A stretch of 64,000 nt of DNA from Actinomadura rubteroloni (GTDB lineage: Bacteria > Actinomycetota > Actinomycetes > Streptosporangiales > Streptosporangiaceae): NCBI RefSeq assembly GCF_002911665.1, contig NZ_MTBP01000004.1:62001-126000 (forward strand). The letters are read 5' to 3'. Position numbers and translations under genes: made by a program. The notes below the pieces were generated by a model, which did not search any database, was not told the DNA's origin, and saw only the letters and a program-made list of their open reading frames with translations. Below, one piece after another: positions 52,382 to 60,968 of the stretch (its first letter is position 1; each line of letters opens with the position of its first letter).

Positions 52382-53809
52382 TTACAGCGGGATGTTGCCG
52401 TGGGCGCCGCGGGCGGGGATCGCCTCGGCGATCGCGCGGGCGAGGGCGTGGCGGGTCGTGGCCGGGGTGATGACCTCGTCCACGACGCCGAGGGCGCGGG
52501 CGCGGTCGAGGCCGCCGGCGATCTTCTCGTGCTCGGCGGCGAGTTCGGCTTCGAGCGCCGGACGGTCCGCCTCGGGCACGGCCGCGATCTTGCGGCGGTG
52601 CAGGACGCGCACCGCCGCCAGGGCGCCCATGACGGCCAGTTCGGCGGTCGGCCAGGCGAAGACGCGGGTGGCGCCGAGCGAGCGGGAGTTCATCGCGATG
52701 TAGGCGCCGCCGTAGGCCTTGCGGGTCACCAGGGTCACGCGCGGGACGGTCGCCGCCGCGAACGCGTGCAGCAGTTTGGCGCCCCGCCGCACCACGCCCT
52801 CGTGCTCCTGGCCCACGCCGGGCAGGTAGCCGGGCACGTCGACCAGAACGACGAGCGGCACGCCGAACGCATCGCACATCCGGACGAACCGGGCGGCCTT
52901 CTCGGCGGACGTCGAGTCCAGGCAGCCGCCGAGGCGCAGCGGGTTGTTCGCGATGACGCCGACCGTCCGGCCGCCGAGGCGCCCGAGGGCCGTCACGATG
53001 TTCGGGGCCCACTTGGGGTGCAGCTCGACATAATCATCGGCCGCGTCGTCCACGATTCCGTGCACCAGCGGATGGACGCTGTAAGCACGCCGCGCACTCT
53101 CCGGCAAAAGGCCCGAGAAATCCCTTTCCTCCACGGACGAAAGGTGCACCCGGCCCTGGTGCCCGAGCAGCACCGCCAGCCGCCGGCCCCGCGCGATGGC
53201 CTCGGCGTCGTCGCGCGCCACCACGTGCACCACGCCGGACTTCCGCGAGTGCGGTTCGGGGCCGCCGAGGGACGCCATGTCGATGTCCTCGCCGGTGACC
53301 GAGCGCACCACGTCCGGCCCCGTCACGAAGATCTTGCCGCTCTCCGACAGCACCACGACGTCGGTGAGCGCGGGCCCGTAGGCCGCCCCGCCCGCCGCCG
53401 CACCGAGCACCACCGAGATCTGCGGGACGATCCCCGACGCCCGCGTCATCGCCGCGAACACCTGCCCGACCGCGTGCAGCGACTCCACGCCCTCGGCCAG
53501 CCGCGCGCCGCCCGAGTGCCAGAGCCCGACGATCGGCAGCCGTTCCCGGACGGCGTGGTCGTAGGCCGCGACGATCGCCGCGCAGCCCGCCGCCCCCATC
53601 GCGCCGCCCTGGATGCGCGGGTCGGACGCGAACGCCACGACCGGCAGGCCCTCGACCCGGCCGACGCCGGCGAGGGCGCCGCTGCCGTCGTCCTCGTCGC
53701 TCAGGGGCAGGAACGTCGCCTCGTCGAAGAGCACGGAGAGCCGGACCCGGGGGTGCCGGGGGTCGGACGCCGGTTCGTCCGGGACGACCCGGTTGTCGAG
53801 AACGGTCAT
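52382..53809 (-). CDS. accD: Acyl-CoA carboxylase carboxyltransferase (beta) subunit, AccD6-like
   Basis: A 475-residue carboxyltransferase subunit of a biotin-dependent acyl-CoA carboxylase, which forms malonyl-CoA (or methylmalonyl-CoA). Features are GLWHSGGARLAEGVESL, the oxyanion loop GAAAGGAAYGPALTDVV, GGCLDSTSAEKAARFVRMCDAF in part (GCLDSTSAEKAARF), and VTRKAYGGAYIAMNSRSLGA. An AAGGAG ribosome-binding site precedes ATG 53809. Its place after fabF is that of accD6 in mycobacteria, so it likely supplies malonyl-CoA for the FAS II genes upstream. It needs a biotin-carrying alpha subunit encoded elsewhere. Confidence 0.92.
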   Translation of the reverse strand: MTVLDNRVVPDEPASDPRHPRVRLSVLFDEATFLPLSDEDDGSGALAGVGRVEGLPVVAFASDPRIQGGAMGAAGCAAIVAAYDHAVRERLPIVGLWHSGGARLAEGVESLHAVGQVFAAMTRASGIVPQISVVLGAAAGGAAYGPALTDVVVLSESGKIFVTGPDVVRSVTGEDIDMASLGGPEPHSRKSGVVHVVARDDAEAIARGRRLAVLLGHQGRVHLSSVEERDFSGLLPESARRAYSVHPLVHGIVDDAADDYVELHPKWAPNIVTALGRLGGRTVGVIANNPLRLGGCLDSTSAEKAARFVRMCDAFGVPLVVLVDVPGYLPGVGQEHEGVVRRGAKLLHAFAAATVPRVTLVTRKAYGGAYIAMNSRSLGATRVFAWPTAELAVMGALAAVRVLHRRKIAAVPEADRPALEAELAAEHEKIAGGLDRARALGVVDEVITPATTRHALARAIAEAIPARGAHGNIPL

Positions 53810-53850
53810 AGCTGCTCCTTCAAAGGGCCGCGGCGGAGCGGGACCCCGCG

Positions 53851-55155
53851 TCAGACGGCGCGACGGAAGGCGACCGACACGTTGTGGCCGCCGAAACCGA
53901 ACGAGTTGTTGAGTGCCGCGGCGGGGCCGGCCGGGATCGTCCGCGGCTCGCCGCACACGATGTCCAGGTCGACCTCGTCGTCCATGTCCTCCAGGTTCGC
54001 CGTGGGCGGGACGATCCCCTCCCGCAGCGACAGGATCGTGATCACCGACTCCAGCGCCCCGGCCCCGCCGAGCAGGTGCCCGGTCATGGACTTGGTCGCG
54101 GTGACGGTCAGCTTCTCGGCGACGGGCCCGAGCGCGGCCCGGATCGAGGCCAGTTCGGCGACGTCGCCCGCCGGGGTGGACGTGGCGTGCGCGTTGACGT
54201 GCACGATGTCCTCCGGGCGGAGCCCCGCGTCGTCGAGCGCGCGGAGCATGGCCTTGGCCTGCCCGCTGCCGCTCGGGTCGGGCAGGACGATGTCGTAGGC
54301 GTCGTTGGAGTAGCCGCAGCCCGCCGCGACGGCGTGGACCGTGGCGCCGCGCGCCCGCGCGTGCTCCTCCGACTCAAGGATCATGACGGCGGCGCCCTCG
54401 CCGAGGACGAAGCCGTCGCGGTTCTTGTCGTAGGGCCGCGACGCGCGCTGCGGCTCGTCGTTGCGGGTGGACATGGCGCGCATCGACCCGAACGACGCCA
54501 TCTGCAGCGGGTGGATGCACGATTCGGTGCCGCCGCAGATCACGACGTCGGCGCGGCCGGCGCGGATCATGTCGATGGCGTAGCCGACGGCCTCGCCGCT
54601 GGACGCGCAGGCGCTGACGAGCGCGTGCGACCCGGCGGTGGCGCCGAACTCGATGCCGACGTGCCCGGACGCGCCGTTCGGCATCAGCATCGGGACGGTG
54701 AAGGGCGAGACGCGCGTCCAGCCCTTCTCCTTGTACACGTCGTAGCTGTTCAGGGCCGTGTGCAGGCCGCCGATGCCGCTGGAGACGACGACGCCGAGCC
54801 GGTCGCCGTCCACGACGAAGCCGTCGCCCGGCTCGGCCTCGGCGGCCTTGCCGGACTTGGCGCGCTTCACCGGCGGCGCGAACCCGGCGTGCTGCCAGGC
54901 CTCCCGCGCGGCGATCAGCGCGATGGCCTGGCTGCGGTCCAGGCGGCGGAGCTGAGCGCGCGGGATGCTCTCGGCGGGGTCCACGGCGAGTTGCGCCGCG
55001 AACCGCACGGGCAGTTCCTCGACGCCCTCCCAGTCCAGATTGCGCACCCCGGATTCACCGGCGAGCAGCGCAGACCAGGTCGACGGGACGTCGCCGCCGA
55101 GCGGTGTTGTCGCGCCGAGGCCGGTCACGACGACGGTGGTCGGGCTTTTGCTCAT
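53851..55155 (-). CDS. fabF: Beta-ketoacyl-ACP synthase II (FabF)
   Basis: A 434-residue KASII that elongates acyl-ACP with malonyl-ACP. The catalytic Cys is C183 in LVSACASSGEAVG, with His in HVNAHATSTPAGD and KSMTGHLLGGAGALE. An extra insertion near residues ~97-117 (KSGKAAEAEPGDG) is rich in Lys/Glu. GAGGAG precedes ATG 55155. It lies between acpP and accD in the fab operon. A strong hairpin (55195-55231) separates it from acpP. Confidence 0.95.
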   Translation of the reverse strand: MSKSPTTVVVTGLGATTPLGGDVPSTWSALLAGESGVRNLDWEGVEELPVRFAAQLAVDPAESIPRAQLRRLDRSQAIALIAAREAWQHAGFAPPVKRAKSGKAAEAEPGDGFVVDGDRLGVVVSSGIGGLHTALNSYDVYKEKGWTRVSPFTVPMLMPNGASGHVGIEFGATAGSHALVSACASSGEAVGYAIDMIRAGRADVVICGGTESCIHPLQMASFGSMRAMSTRNDEPQRASRPYDKNRDGFVLGEGAAVMILESEEHARARGATVHAVAAGCGYSNDAYDIVLPDPSGSGQAKAMLRALDDAGLRPEDIVHVNAHATSTPAGDVAELASIRAALGPVAEKLTVTATKSMTGHLLGGAGALESVITILSLREGIVPPTANLEDMDDEVDLDIVCGEPRTIPAGPAAALNNSFGFGGHNVSVAFRRAV

Positions 55156-55194
55156 AGTTCAGTGCTCCTCGCAAACTGGGGGGGGAGAGAGGGT

Positions 55195-55231
55195 GCGCCG
55201 CCGGGCCGCGTGCCCGGGGGACCGGCGGCGC
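55195..55231 (-). terminator. Intercistronic hairpin between acpP and fabF
   Basis: GCGCCGCCGG (55195-55204) pairs perfectly with CCGGCGGCGC (55222-55231), a 10-bp stem. It lies within the operon, not at its end, so it may act as a partial terminator or mRNA-stabilising element that raises acpP over fabF output. Confidence 0.6.
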
Positions 55232-55244
55232 GCTCCCGCGTCGC

Positions 55245-55502
55245 TCAGCCCTGCTGCTGCAGGTTCTGGACGAAGTTGATGACGTCCTTGACCGTCTTCA
55301 GGTTGCGCAGCTCGTCGTCGGGGATCTCGACGCCGAACTGGTCCTGCGCGGCAACCGCGATCTCTACCATCGACAGCGAGTCGATGTCCAGGTCCTCGAT
55401 GAAGTTCTTCTCCGGGGTGACCTCGGACTTGTCGATGCCGACGATCTCGTCGATGATCTCGGCGAGGCCGTCCAGGATGTCCTGTTCGGTGGCGATTGCC
55501 AT
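55245..55502 (-). CDS. acpP: Acyl carrier protein (AcpP)
   Basis: An 85-residue acidic acyl carrier protein of fatty-acid synthesis. The phosphopantetheine Ser is S42 in DLDIDSLSMVEI. GLAEIIDEIVGID and VEIPDDELRNLKTV are typical helices. AAAGGAG precedes ATG 55502. It is co-transcribed with fabD, fabH and fabF, and receives malonyl and growing acyl chains. Confidence 0.97.
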   Translation of the reverse strand: MAIATEQDILDGLAEIIDEIVGIDKSEVTPEKNFIEDLDIDSLSMVEIAVAAQDQFGVEIPDDELRNLKTVKDVINFVQNLQQQG

Positions 55503-55540
55503 CGGTTCTCCTTTAGTGGGTTGCGCAGGCGAAAGTCGGC

Positions 55541-56509
55541 CTACGGGATCTGGATGACTTGGGCAGCGTAGGCCAGCCCGGCGCCGAACCCGACCAGGAG
55601 GGCCGGGGCGCCGGACGGGACGTCGCCGCGTTCGAGCATGTGCGAAAGCGCGATCGGAATCGACGCTCCCGAGGTATTTCCCGAGTGGACGATGTCGTCG
55701 GCCACCACGGCGTTCACCGCCCCGACCCGCCGCGCGATGGCCTCGATGATCCGCAGGTTGGCCTGGTGCGGGACGAGCGCGGCGAGGTCCTCGGGCCGCA
55801 CCCCGGCGCGTTCGCAGGCGGCGAGCGCGACGGGCGCGACGGCGGTGGTGGCCCAGCGGAAGACCGCCTGGCCCTCCTGCCGGATGCTCCCGGCCCGCCC
55901 GGTGATCGTGATCTTGTCGGCCTGGCCGCCGTCGCTGCCCCACGCCACCGGCCCGACGCCGGGTTCGGCGGCGGCGCCGACGACCGCAGCGCCCGCGCCG
56001 TCGGCGAAGATGATGCAGGTCGACCGGTCGGTCCAGTCGAGCCACTGCGACATCTTCTCGGCGCCGATGACGAGGACGTTGCGGGCCGTCCCGGTGCGGA
56101 CGGCCGCGTCGGCGGACGCGAGCGCGTAGCAGAAGCCCGCGCAGGCGGCGTTGAGGTCGTAGGCGCCGGGGGCGGCGATGCCGAGGCGGTGCGCGATGCT
56201 CGCGGCGTGCGCGGGCATCGGCGACTCGGCCGAGCAGGTCGCGACGATGACGAGGTCGATGTCGCCGGGCGTGAGGCCGCTGGCGGCGATGGCCTTGCCG
56301 CCGGCGTGGACGCCCATGTCGATGATCGTCTCGTCCGGGGCGGCGATGCGGCGCTCCACGATGCCGACGCGGCTGCGGATCCAGGCGTCGTCGGTGTCGA
56401 CGGTCTCCGCCAGCTCGTCGTTGGTGACGATCCGGGCGGGCTGGTAGTCGCCGAACCCGAGCACCTGCGAGCCGGGCACCAGGGCGTTGGTCCTCAGGCC
56501 GCCGGTCAT
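55541..56509 (-). CDS. fabH: Beta-ketoacyl-ACP synthase III (FabH)
   Basis: A 322-residue KASIII that starts chains by condensing acyl-CoA with malonyl-ACP. The Cys is C123 in LNAACAGFCYAL, with His in VPHQANLRI and Asn in HSGNTSGASIP. In actinomycetes FabH prefers branched starters, consistent with branched fatty acids. Start ATG 56509 overlaps the fabD stop by 4 nt; acpP follows 38 nt later. Confidence 0.95.
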   Translation of the reverse strand: MTGGLRTNALVPGSQVLGFGDYQPARIVTNDELAETVDTDDAWIRSRVGIVERRIAAPDETIIDMGVHAGGKAIAASGLTPGDIDLVIVATCSAESPMPAHAASIAHRLGIAAPGAYDLNAACAGFCYALASADAAVRTGTARNVLVIGAEKMSQWLDWTDRSTCIIFADGAGAAVVGAAAEPGVGPVAWGSDGGQADKITITGRAGSIRQEGQAVFRWATTAVAPVALAACERAGVRPEDLAALVPHQANLRIIEAIARRVGAVNAVVADDIVHSGNTSGASIPIALSHMLERGDVPSGAPALLVGFGAGLAYAAQVIQIP

Positions 56510-57423
56510 GCCGTGTGCGCCTTGATCAGCTCGCGGGCCTGCGCCAGGTCGGCGGGGGTCTTGAGGGCGAGCGTCTCGACGCCCTTCAGCTCCCGCTTGG
56601 CGATGCCGACGAGCGTCCCGGCGGGCGGCAGCTCGATGATCGCGGTGACGCCGAGGTCGCGCATCGTGGCCATGCACGCGTCCCACCGGACGGGCGCGCT
56701 GACCTGCTCGGCGAGCCGGGTGAGGTACTCGCGGCCGGACGCGACGGCCGCGCCGTCCCGGTTGGACAGCAGCGTGATCGCCGGGTCCGCGACGCGGACG
56801 CCGGGCGCGAGGCGCCGCAGCGTCGCGACGGCCGGGGCCATGTGCTCGGTGTGGAACGCTCCGGCGACGGACAGCTTGCGCAGCCGCGCCTTGGCGGGCG
56901 GGTCGTCGGCGAGCGCCTGGAGCTGGAGCAGCGTCCCGGCGGCGACGACCTGCCCGGCCGCGTTGACGTTCGCGGGGGTCAGCCCGTGCCGGTCGAGCAC
57001 GGCCAGGACGTCATCGGGGTCGCCGCCGAGCACGGCCGTCATGCCGGTCTCGGTGACGGCGGCGGCGTCGGCCATCGCCCGGCCGCGCTCGCGGACGAGC
57101 ACCAGCGCCGCCTCGGGCGACAGCACCCCCGCGACGGCGGCGGCGGCCAGTTCGCCCACGCTGTGCCCGGCGACGGCGTCCGGACGGTCGGAGCCGTCGT
57201 ACAGGGTCTCGAACGCGGCCAGCGCGGCGCTGACCAGCAGCGGCTGCGCGACGGCGGTGTCGCGGATCTCCTCGGCGTCGGCCTCGGTGCCGTACCGGAC
57301 CAGGTCCAGCCCCGTCACGGCCGACCACCAGCCGAGGCGGTCGGCGACGCCGGGGACTTCCAGCCAGGGGGTCAGGAATCCGGGGGTCTGGGCGCCCTGT
57401 CCGGGCGCGGCGAGGAGGATCAC
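56506..57423 (-). CDS. fabD: Malonyl-CoA:ACP transacylase (FabD)
   Basis: A 305-residue malonyl transferase that loads malonyl onto AcpP. The nucleophile is S88 in AVAGHSVGELAAAAV, the His is in AGAFHTEHMAPA, and PGQGAQTPG opens the fold. GTG 57423 is chosen because GGGAGGG is 8 nt upstream. It is the first gene after the fasR promoter gap, so a FasR-dependent promoter between 57424 and 57546 should drive the fab operon. Confidence 0.95.
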   Translation of the reverse strand: MILLAAPGQGAQTPGFLTPWLEVPGVADRLGWWSAVTGLDLVRYGTEADAEEIRDTAVAQPLLVSAALAAFETLYDGSDRPDAVAGHSVGELAAAAVAGVLSPEAALVLVRERGRAMADAAAVTETGMTAVLGGDPDDVLAVLDRHGLTPANVNAAGQVVAAGTLLQLQALADDPPAKARLRKLSVAGAFHTEHMAPAVATLRRLAPGVRVADPAITLLSNRDGAAVASGREYLTRLAEQVSAPVRWDACMATMRDLGVTAIIELPPAGTLVGIAKRELKGVETLALKTPADLAQARELIKAHTA

Positions 57424-57488
57424 AGCGACAACCCTCCCCTGTGCACCGCCCCGGTGCCGATGCCGCCGCCCACGAAGTTTCGTCACGC

Positions 57489-57503
57489 GGGTTTGTACAA
57501 CCC
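57489..57503. promoter_or_regulatory. Palindrome in the fasR-fabD gap, candidate FasR site
   Basis: GGGTTTGTACAACCC contains the perfect palindrome TTGTACAA (57493-57500) flanked by GGG and CCC. It sits in the 123-bp gap between fasR and fabD, about 70 nt before fabD, at the position expected for an activator site. FasR of Streptomyces coelicolor binds the fabD promoter; the exact site there is not recalled. Confidence 0.5.
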
Positions 57504-57546
57504 CTACAGTTTCCGTCCGCGCGGCCGACCTGCGGGGACGCCCGCG

Positions 57547-58725
57547 TCAGGCCGTCCGGGCGCCGAACCGGCCGAGGACGAGCGCGATGCGCAGCGTGAA
57601 CGCGTTGCGCCCGTCGGCGGGGGCGAGGCCCGTCAGCTCGGTCACCCGGCGCAGGCGGTACCGGACGGTATTGGGGTGGACGAACAACAGCCGCGCCGTC
57701 GCCTCCAGCGACGACCCCTGCTCCAGGTAGGTCGTCAGCGTGTCCAGGAGGGGGGCTCCGGCGGAGAGCATCGGCGTGTAGACCTCGTCCACGAGATAGG
57801 CGCGGGCGGCGTCGTCGCCGTCGAGGGCGCGCTCGGGCAGCAGGTCGTGGGCGTGGACGGGACGCGGCGCGTCCGGCCACCCCGCCGCCGCCCGCAGCCC
57901 CGCCATCGCGGCCCGCGCCGACAGCGTGGACTCGTAGAGATCGGCGACCGACGGCCCGACGACGACCGGCCCGGGCCCGCACTTCGCCGAGATGATCTTG
58001 GCGGCGCTCATCGGGTCGGCCGCGCCGCCGACGATCACCACGACCCGGCGGCCCTGCACCCCGGCGAGGACGTCCACCCGGGCGCGGCGGGCGGCGAGCT
58101 GCATCTGGTCGATGGTGACCTCGGGGTCCTCGTCCTCGGGGGTCTGCCCGGCGACGACCGTGACGGGCTTGGACGTCCAGCCGAGCGCCGCCGCCCACGA
58201 GTGCATCCCGTCGTCCACCTCGCCGCGCAGCACGGCGTTGACGACGAGCGCTTCGAGCCGGGCGTCCCAGGCCGCACGGGTCTCGGCGGCCTGCGCGTAG
58301 ACCTGGGCGGCGCCGAACGCGACGTCGCGGGTGTAGCGCAGGATCGCCTCGCGGAGCTGGGCGGCGCCGCCGGGGGCCGCGAGGTCGTCCAGCCGGGTCT
58401 CCACCACGTCGATGATCACGCGGACCATGTCGATCGTGTGGCGCAGCTTGATCGACCGGAGCAGTTCGCGGGGCGCGGTGCCGAACACCTCGCCCGCGAT
58501 GGCGGGCCGCGTCTGCTCGCCGTTCTTGAAGTACTCCACGAACGCGGCGATCCCGGCCTGCGCGACCAGGCCGATCCAGGACCGCTGGTCGGCGGGCATC
58601 CGCCGGAACCAGGGGAGCTGGTCCTCCATGCTCGCGAGGGCGGCCGTGCCGAACGTGCCCATCGCCTTCTCCAGGCGCTCGGTCGTCCGGGCGCGGATGA
58701 GGTCGAGATCGTCGCCGTTGTCCAC
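57547..58725 (-). CDS. fasR: FasR, PucR/CdaR-type activator of fatty-acid synthesis
   Basis: A 392-residue regulator. The C-terminal PucR-type helix-turn-helix (TLTTYLEQGSSLEATARLLF, then VHPNTVRYRLRRVTEL) and the GGDEF-like/CdaR central domain match FasR, which activates fabD-fabH-acpP-fabF in Streptomyces coelicolor. Its position directly upstream of fabD, in the same orientation, is that of FasR. GTG 58725 lies 6 nt after CACTCT, so it is probably leaderless. The transcript is separate from or reads into fabD. Confidence 0.92.
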   Translation of the reverse strand: MDNGDDLDLIRARTTERLEKAMGTFGTAALASMEDQLPWFRRMPADQRSWIGLVAQAGIAAFVEYFKNGEQTRPAIAGEVFGTAPRELLRSIKLRHTIDMVRVIIDVVETRLDDLAAPGGAAQLREAILRYTRDVAFGAAQVYAQAAETRAAWDARLEALVVNAVLRGEVDDGMHSWAAALGWTSKPVTVVAGQTPEDEDPEVTIDQMQLAARRARVDVLAGVQGRRVVVIVGGAADPMSAAKIISAKCGPGPVVVGPSVADLYESTLSARAAMAGLRAAAGWPDAPRPVHAHDLLPERALDGDDAARAYLVDEVYTPMLSAGAPLLDTLTTYLEQGSSLEATARLLFVHPNTVRYRLRRVTELTGLAPADGRNAFTLRIALVLGRFGARTA

Positions 58726-58888
58726 GCCCCCAGAGTGCCACCCCGGACGTGATGGACTGACCAGCGGCGTTGGCCGCCGAAGATCTTCGGAAAGTTTTTC
58801 GGCGATGATGTCGATCGGCGTCGAGCCCGTTCGTAGCAAGGGTGAGAGACCGGGAAGGCCCGGTCGCCGCACCCGCCGGAGGCACACC

Positions 58889-59290
58889 ATGTCCGTCACC
58901 ACCCTCACCGCCGCCCCCGCCAAGTCCCTGGTCCTCGGCGGCCTCGCCGCCACGGCCGCCGCGTCCGTCGCGACCGCCGTCGTCGCGGCGGTGGGCTCGG
59001 CCGCCGGGATCAGCCTGGAGATCGGCGGCAAGCCGATCCCGGTGCCCGGCTTCGCGATGCTGACCGCCGTCTTCTCGGTGATCGGCCTGGCGCTCGCGCT
59101 GGTGCTGGCGCGCACCGTCCGCCGGCCGCGCGCGGTGTTCGTCCGCACCACGGTCGCGCTCACCGTCCTGTCGCTCGTGCCGGACGTGCTGGCGGACGCG
59201 TCCGCGAGCACCAAGGCGCTGCTCATGCTCACCCACCTGGTCGCCGCCGCGATCGTGATCCCGGCCGTCGCCCGCCGCCTGTCCGCCTGA
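58889..59290 (+). CDS. DUF6069-family membrane protein
   Basis: A 133-residue protein with about four hydrophobic helices (residues ~14-36, ~48-68, ~77-97, ~107-127) and a conserved ADASASTKALLMLTHLVAA segment before the last. DUF6069 members are unknown in function. GGAGG precedes ATG 58889. It is 17 nt before the DGPF gene and with the following sigma factor probably forms a transcription unit, so it may be a membrane partner or a target of the ECF42 factor. Confidence 0.75.
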   Translation: MSVTTLTAAPAKSLVLGGLAATAAASVATAVVAAVGSAAGISLEIGGKPIPVPGFAMLTAVFSVIGLALALVLARTVRRPRAVFVRTTVALTVLSLVPDVLADASASTKALLMLTHLVAAAIVIPAVARRLSA

Positions 59291-59307
59291 CCCGAAGGAG
59301 AAACGAG

Positions 59308-59655
59308 ATGAAGACGTATCTGCTCGCCGTCCAGTTCGACGAGACCACCGAGTGGTCCGAGGGGGAGATGGAGGCGCAGCGAGCGCAGGTGGCCAAGGTC
59401 AACGAGGAGATGGCCGGGACGTGGGTGTTCCTCGGCGGGCTGCTGCCCTCGCACGCCTCGACGGTCGTCCGGCCCGCCGGCGGCGCGGTCACGATGACCG
59501 ACGGCCCGTTCGCCGAGACCAAGGAACAGCTCGGCGGGTTCTGGGTGATCCGCTGCGACGACCTCGACCAGGCGCTGGCCTGGGCGGAGAAGTGCGCGCT
59601 GGCCTGCGGGGCGGCGATCGAGGTCCGCCCCTTCGAAGACGCGCAGTGGGTCTAG
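59308..59655 (+). CDS. YCII/DGPF-domain protein, ECF42-associated
   Basis: A 115-residue YCII-related protein with the namesake motif MTDGPFAETKEQLGGFWVI. DGPF proteins are genetically linked to ECF42 sigma factors in actinobacteria, where they are proposed members of their regulon or partners. GAAGGAG precedes ATG 59308. The sigma gene starts 5 nt after its stop. Confidence 0.9.
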   Translation: MKTYLLAVQFDETTEWSEGEMEAQRAQVAKVNEEMAGTWVFLGGLLPSHASTVVRPAGGAVTMTDGPFAETKEQLGGFWVIRCDDLDQALAWAEKCALACGAAIEVRPFEDAQWV

Positions 59656-59660
59656 CGCGC

Positions 59661-60848
59661 ATGGAGCTGGACGGCGTCTTCCGGGCCGAGTACGGCCGGT
59701 GCGTCGCGACGCTGACGCGCTTCCTCGGCGACATCGGGCTCGCCGAGGAAGCGGTCCAGGACGCGTTCGCCACCGCCCTGGAGAAATGGGACGAGCCGCC
59801 GCCCAACCCCGGCGCGTGGATCGTCACCACCGCCCGCAACCGCGCGATCGACCGGCTGCGCCGCGAGTCCACCCGCGAGGCCCGCCACGCGCAGGCCCTC
59901 CTGCTCCAGCAACCCGACGAACCCGAGGACGTGGGACCGGTGCGCGACGACCAGCTCCGCATGATCTTCACCTGCTGCCACCCGGCGCTGGCGCCGTCCG
60001 CGCAGGCCGCGCTCACGCTGCGGCTGCTCGGCGGGCTGGAGACGGCCGAGATCGCGCGGGCCTACCTGGTGCCGGAGGCGACGGTCGCGCAGCGGATCGT
60101 CCGGGCGAAGAAGAAGATCCGCGACGCCGGGATCCCGTACCGGGTGCCGGGCGCCGCCGAACTCCCCGACCGGCTGCCGCCCGTGCTGACCGTCCTCTAC
60201 CTGGTGTTCAACGAGGGCTACACGGCCACGTCGGGCGAGCTGGTCCGGACGGACCTGTGCCGCGAGGCCGTCCGCCTCGCCCGCGCGCTCGCCGACCTGA
60301 TGCCCGACGAGCCCGAGGTCATCGGCCTGCTGGCCCTGCTCCTGCTCACCGAGGCGCGCCGTCCCGCCCGCGTCGGCCCGGACGGCGACCTGGTCGTCCT
60401 CGGCGAACAGGACCGCTCGCTCTGGGACCGCGCCCTCATCGCCGAGGGCCACGAACTGGTGCGCCGCTGCCTGCGGCGGGGCCAGCCGGGGCCGTACCAG
60501 TTGCAGGCCGCGATCAACGCCGTCCACACCGACGGGACGGCCACCGACTGGACGCAGGTCCTCGCACTCTACGACCAGCTCCTCCACCACGTCCCGACCC
60601 CGGTCGTGGCGCTGAACCGCGCGGTCGCCGTCGCCGAGGTCCACGGCCCGGCGGCGGCGCTGGCGGCCATCGAGGACCTCGACCTGCCGGGCTACCACCT
60701 GCTGCCCGCCGCCCGCGCCGACCTGCTCGCCCGTCTCGGCCGCACCGCCGACGCCGTCGCGGCCTACGACGAGGCGATCGCCCTGGCCACCAACGCCACC
60801 GAGCGGACGTTCCTGGAGACCCGCCGCGCCCGCCTCGCCGGGAGTTGA
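59661..60848 (+). CDS. RNA polymerase sigma factor, ECF42 group
   Basis: A 395-residue sigma factor, twice the length of a plain ECF protein because of a C-terminal ~200-residue TPR-like extension. Region 2 (EEAVQDAFATALEKWDEPPP), region 4 (RLLGGLETAEIARAYLVPEAT) and VYLVFNEGYTATSG-type extension motif (LYLVFNEGYTATSGELVRTD, split) are those of ECF42; FNEGYTA is diagnostic. It ends in helical repeats (LALYDQLLHHVPTPVVALNRAVA). It is paired with the DGPF gene upstream. The extension is reported to be needed for activity. Confidence 0.93.
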   Translation: MELDGVFRAEYGRCVATLTRFLGDIGLAEEAVQDAFATALEKWDEPPPNPGAWIVTTARNRAIDRLRRESTREARHAQALLLQQPDEPEDVGPVRDDQLRMIFTCCHPALAPSAQAALTLRLLGGLETAEIARAYLVPEATVAQRIVRAKKKIRDAGIPYRVPGAAELPDRLPPVLTVLYLVFNEGYTATSGELVRTDLCREAVRLARALADLMPDEPEVIGLLALLLLTEARRPARVGPDGDLVVLGEQDRSLWDRALIAEGHELVRRCLRRGQPGPYQLQAAINAVHTDGTATDWTQVLALYDQLLHHVPTPVVALNRAVAVAEVHGPAAALAAIEDLDLPGYHLLPAARADLLARLGRTADAVAAYDEAIALATNATERTFLETRRARLAGS

Positions 60849-60968
60849 ACAGGCGGCCGACGCCGCGTGAACACGTGAGCGCGCGGGGCGGGGACGGCCC
60901 GTTCCGCGTCCCGCCGCCCCTACTCTCGGCGTGATCATCGGGCGGACGCCGCGAACGGGGAGGAAGGC

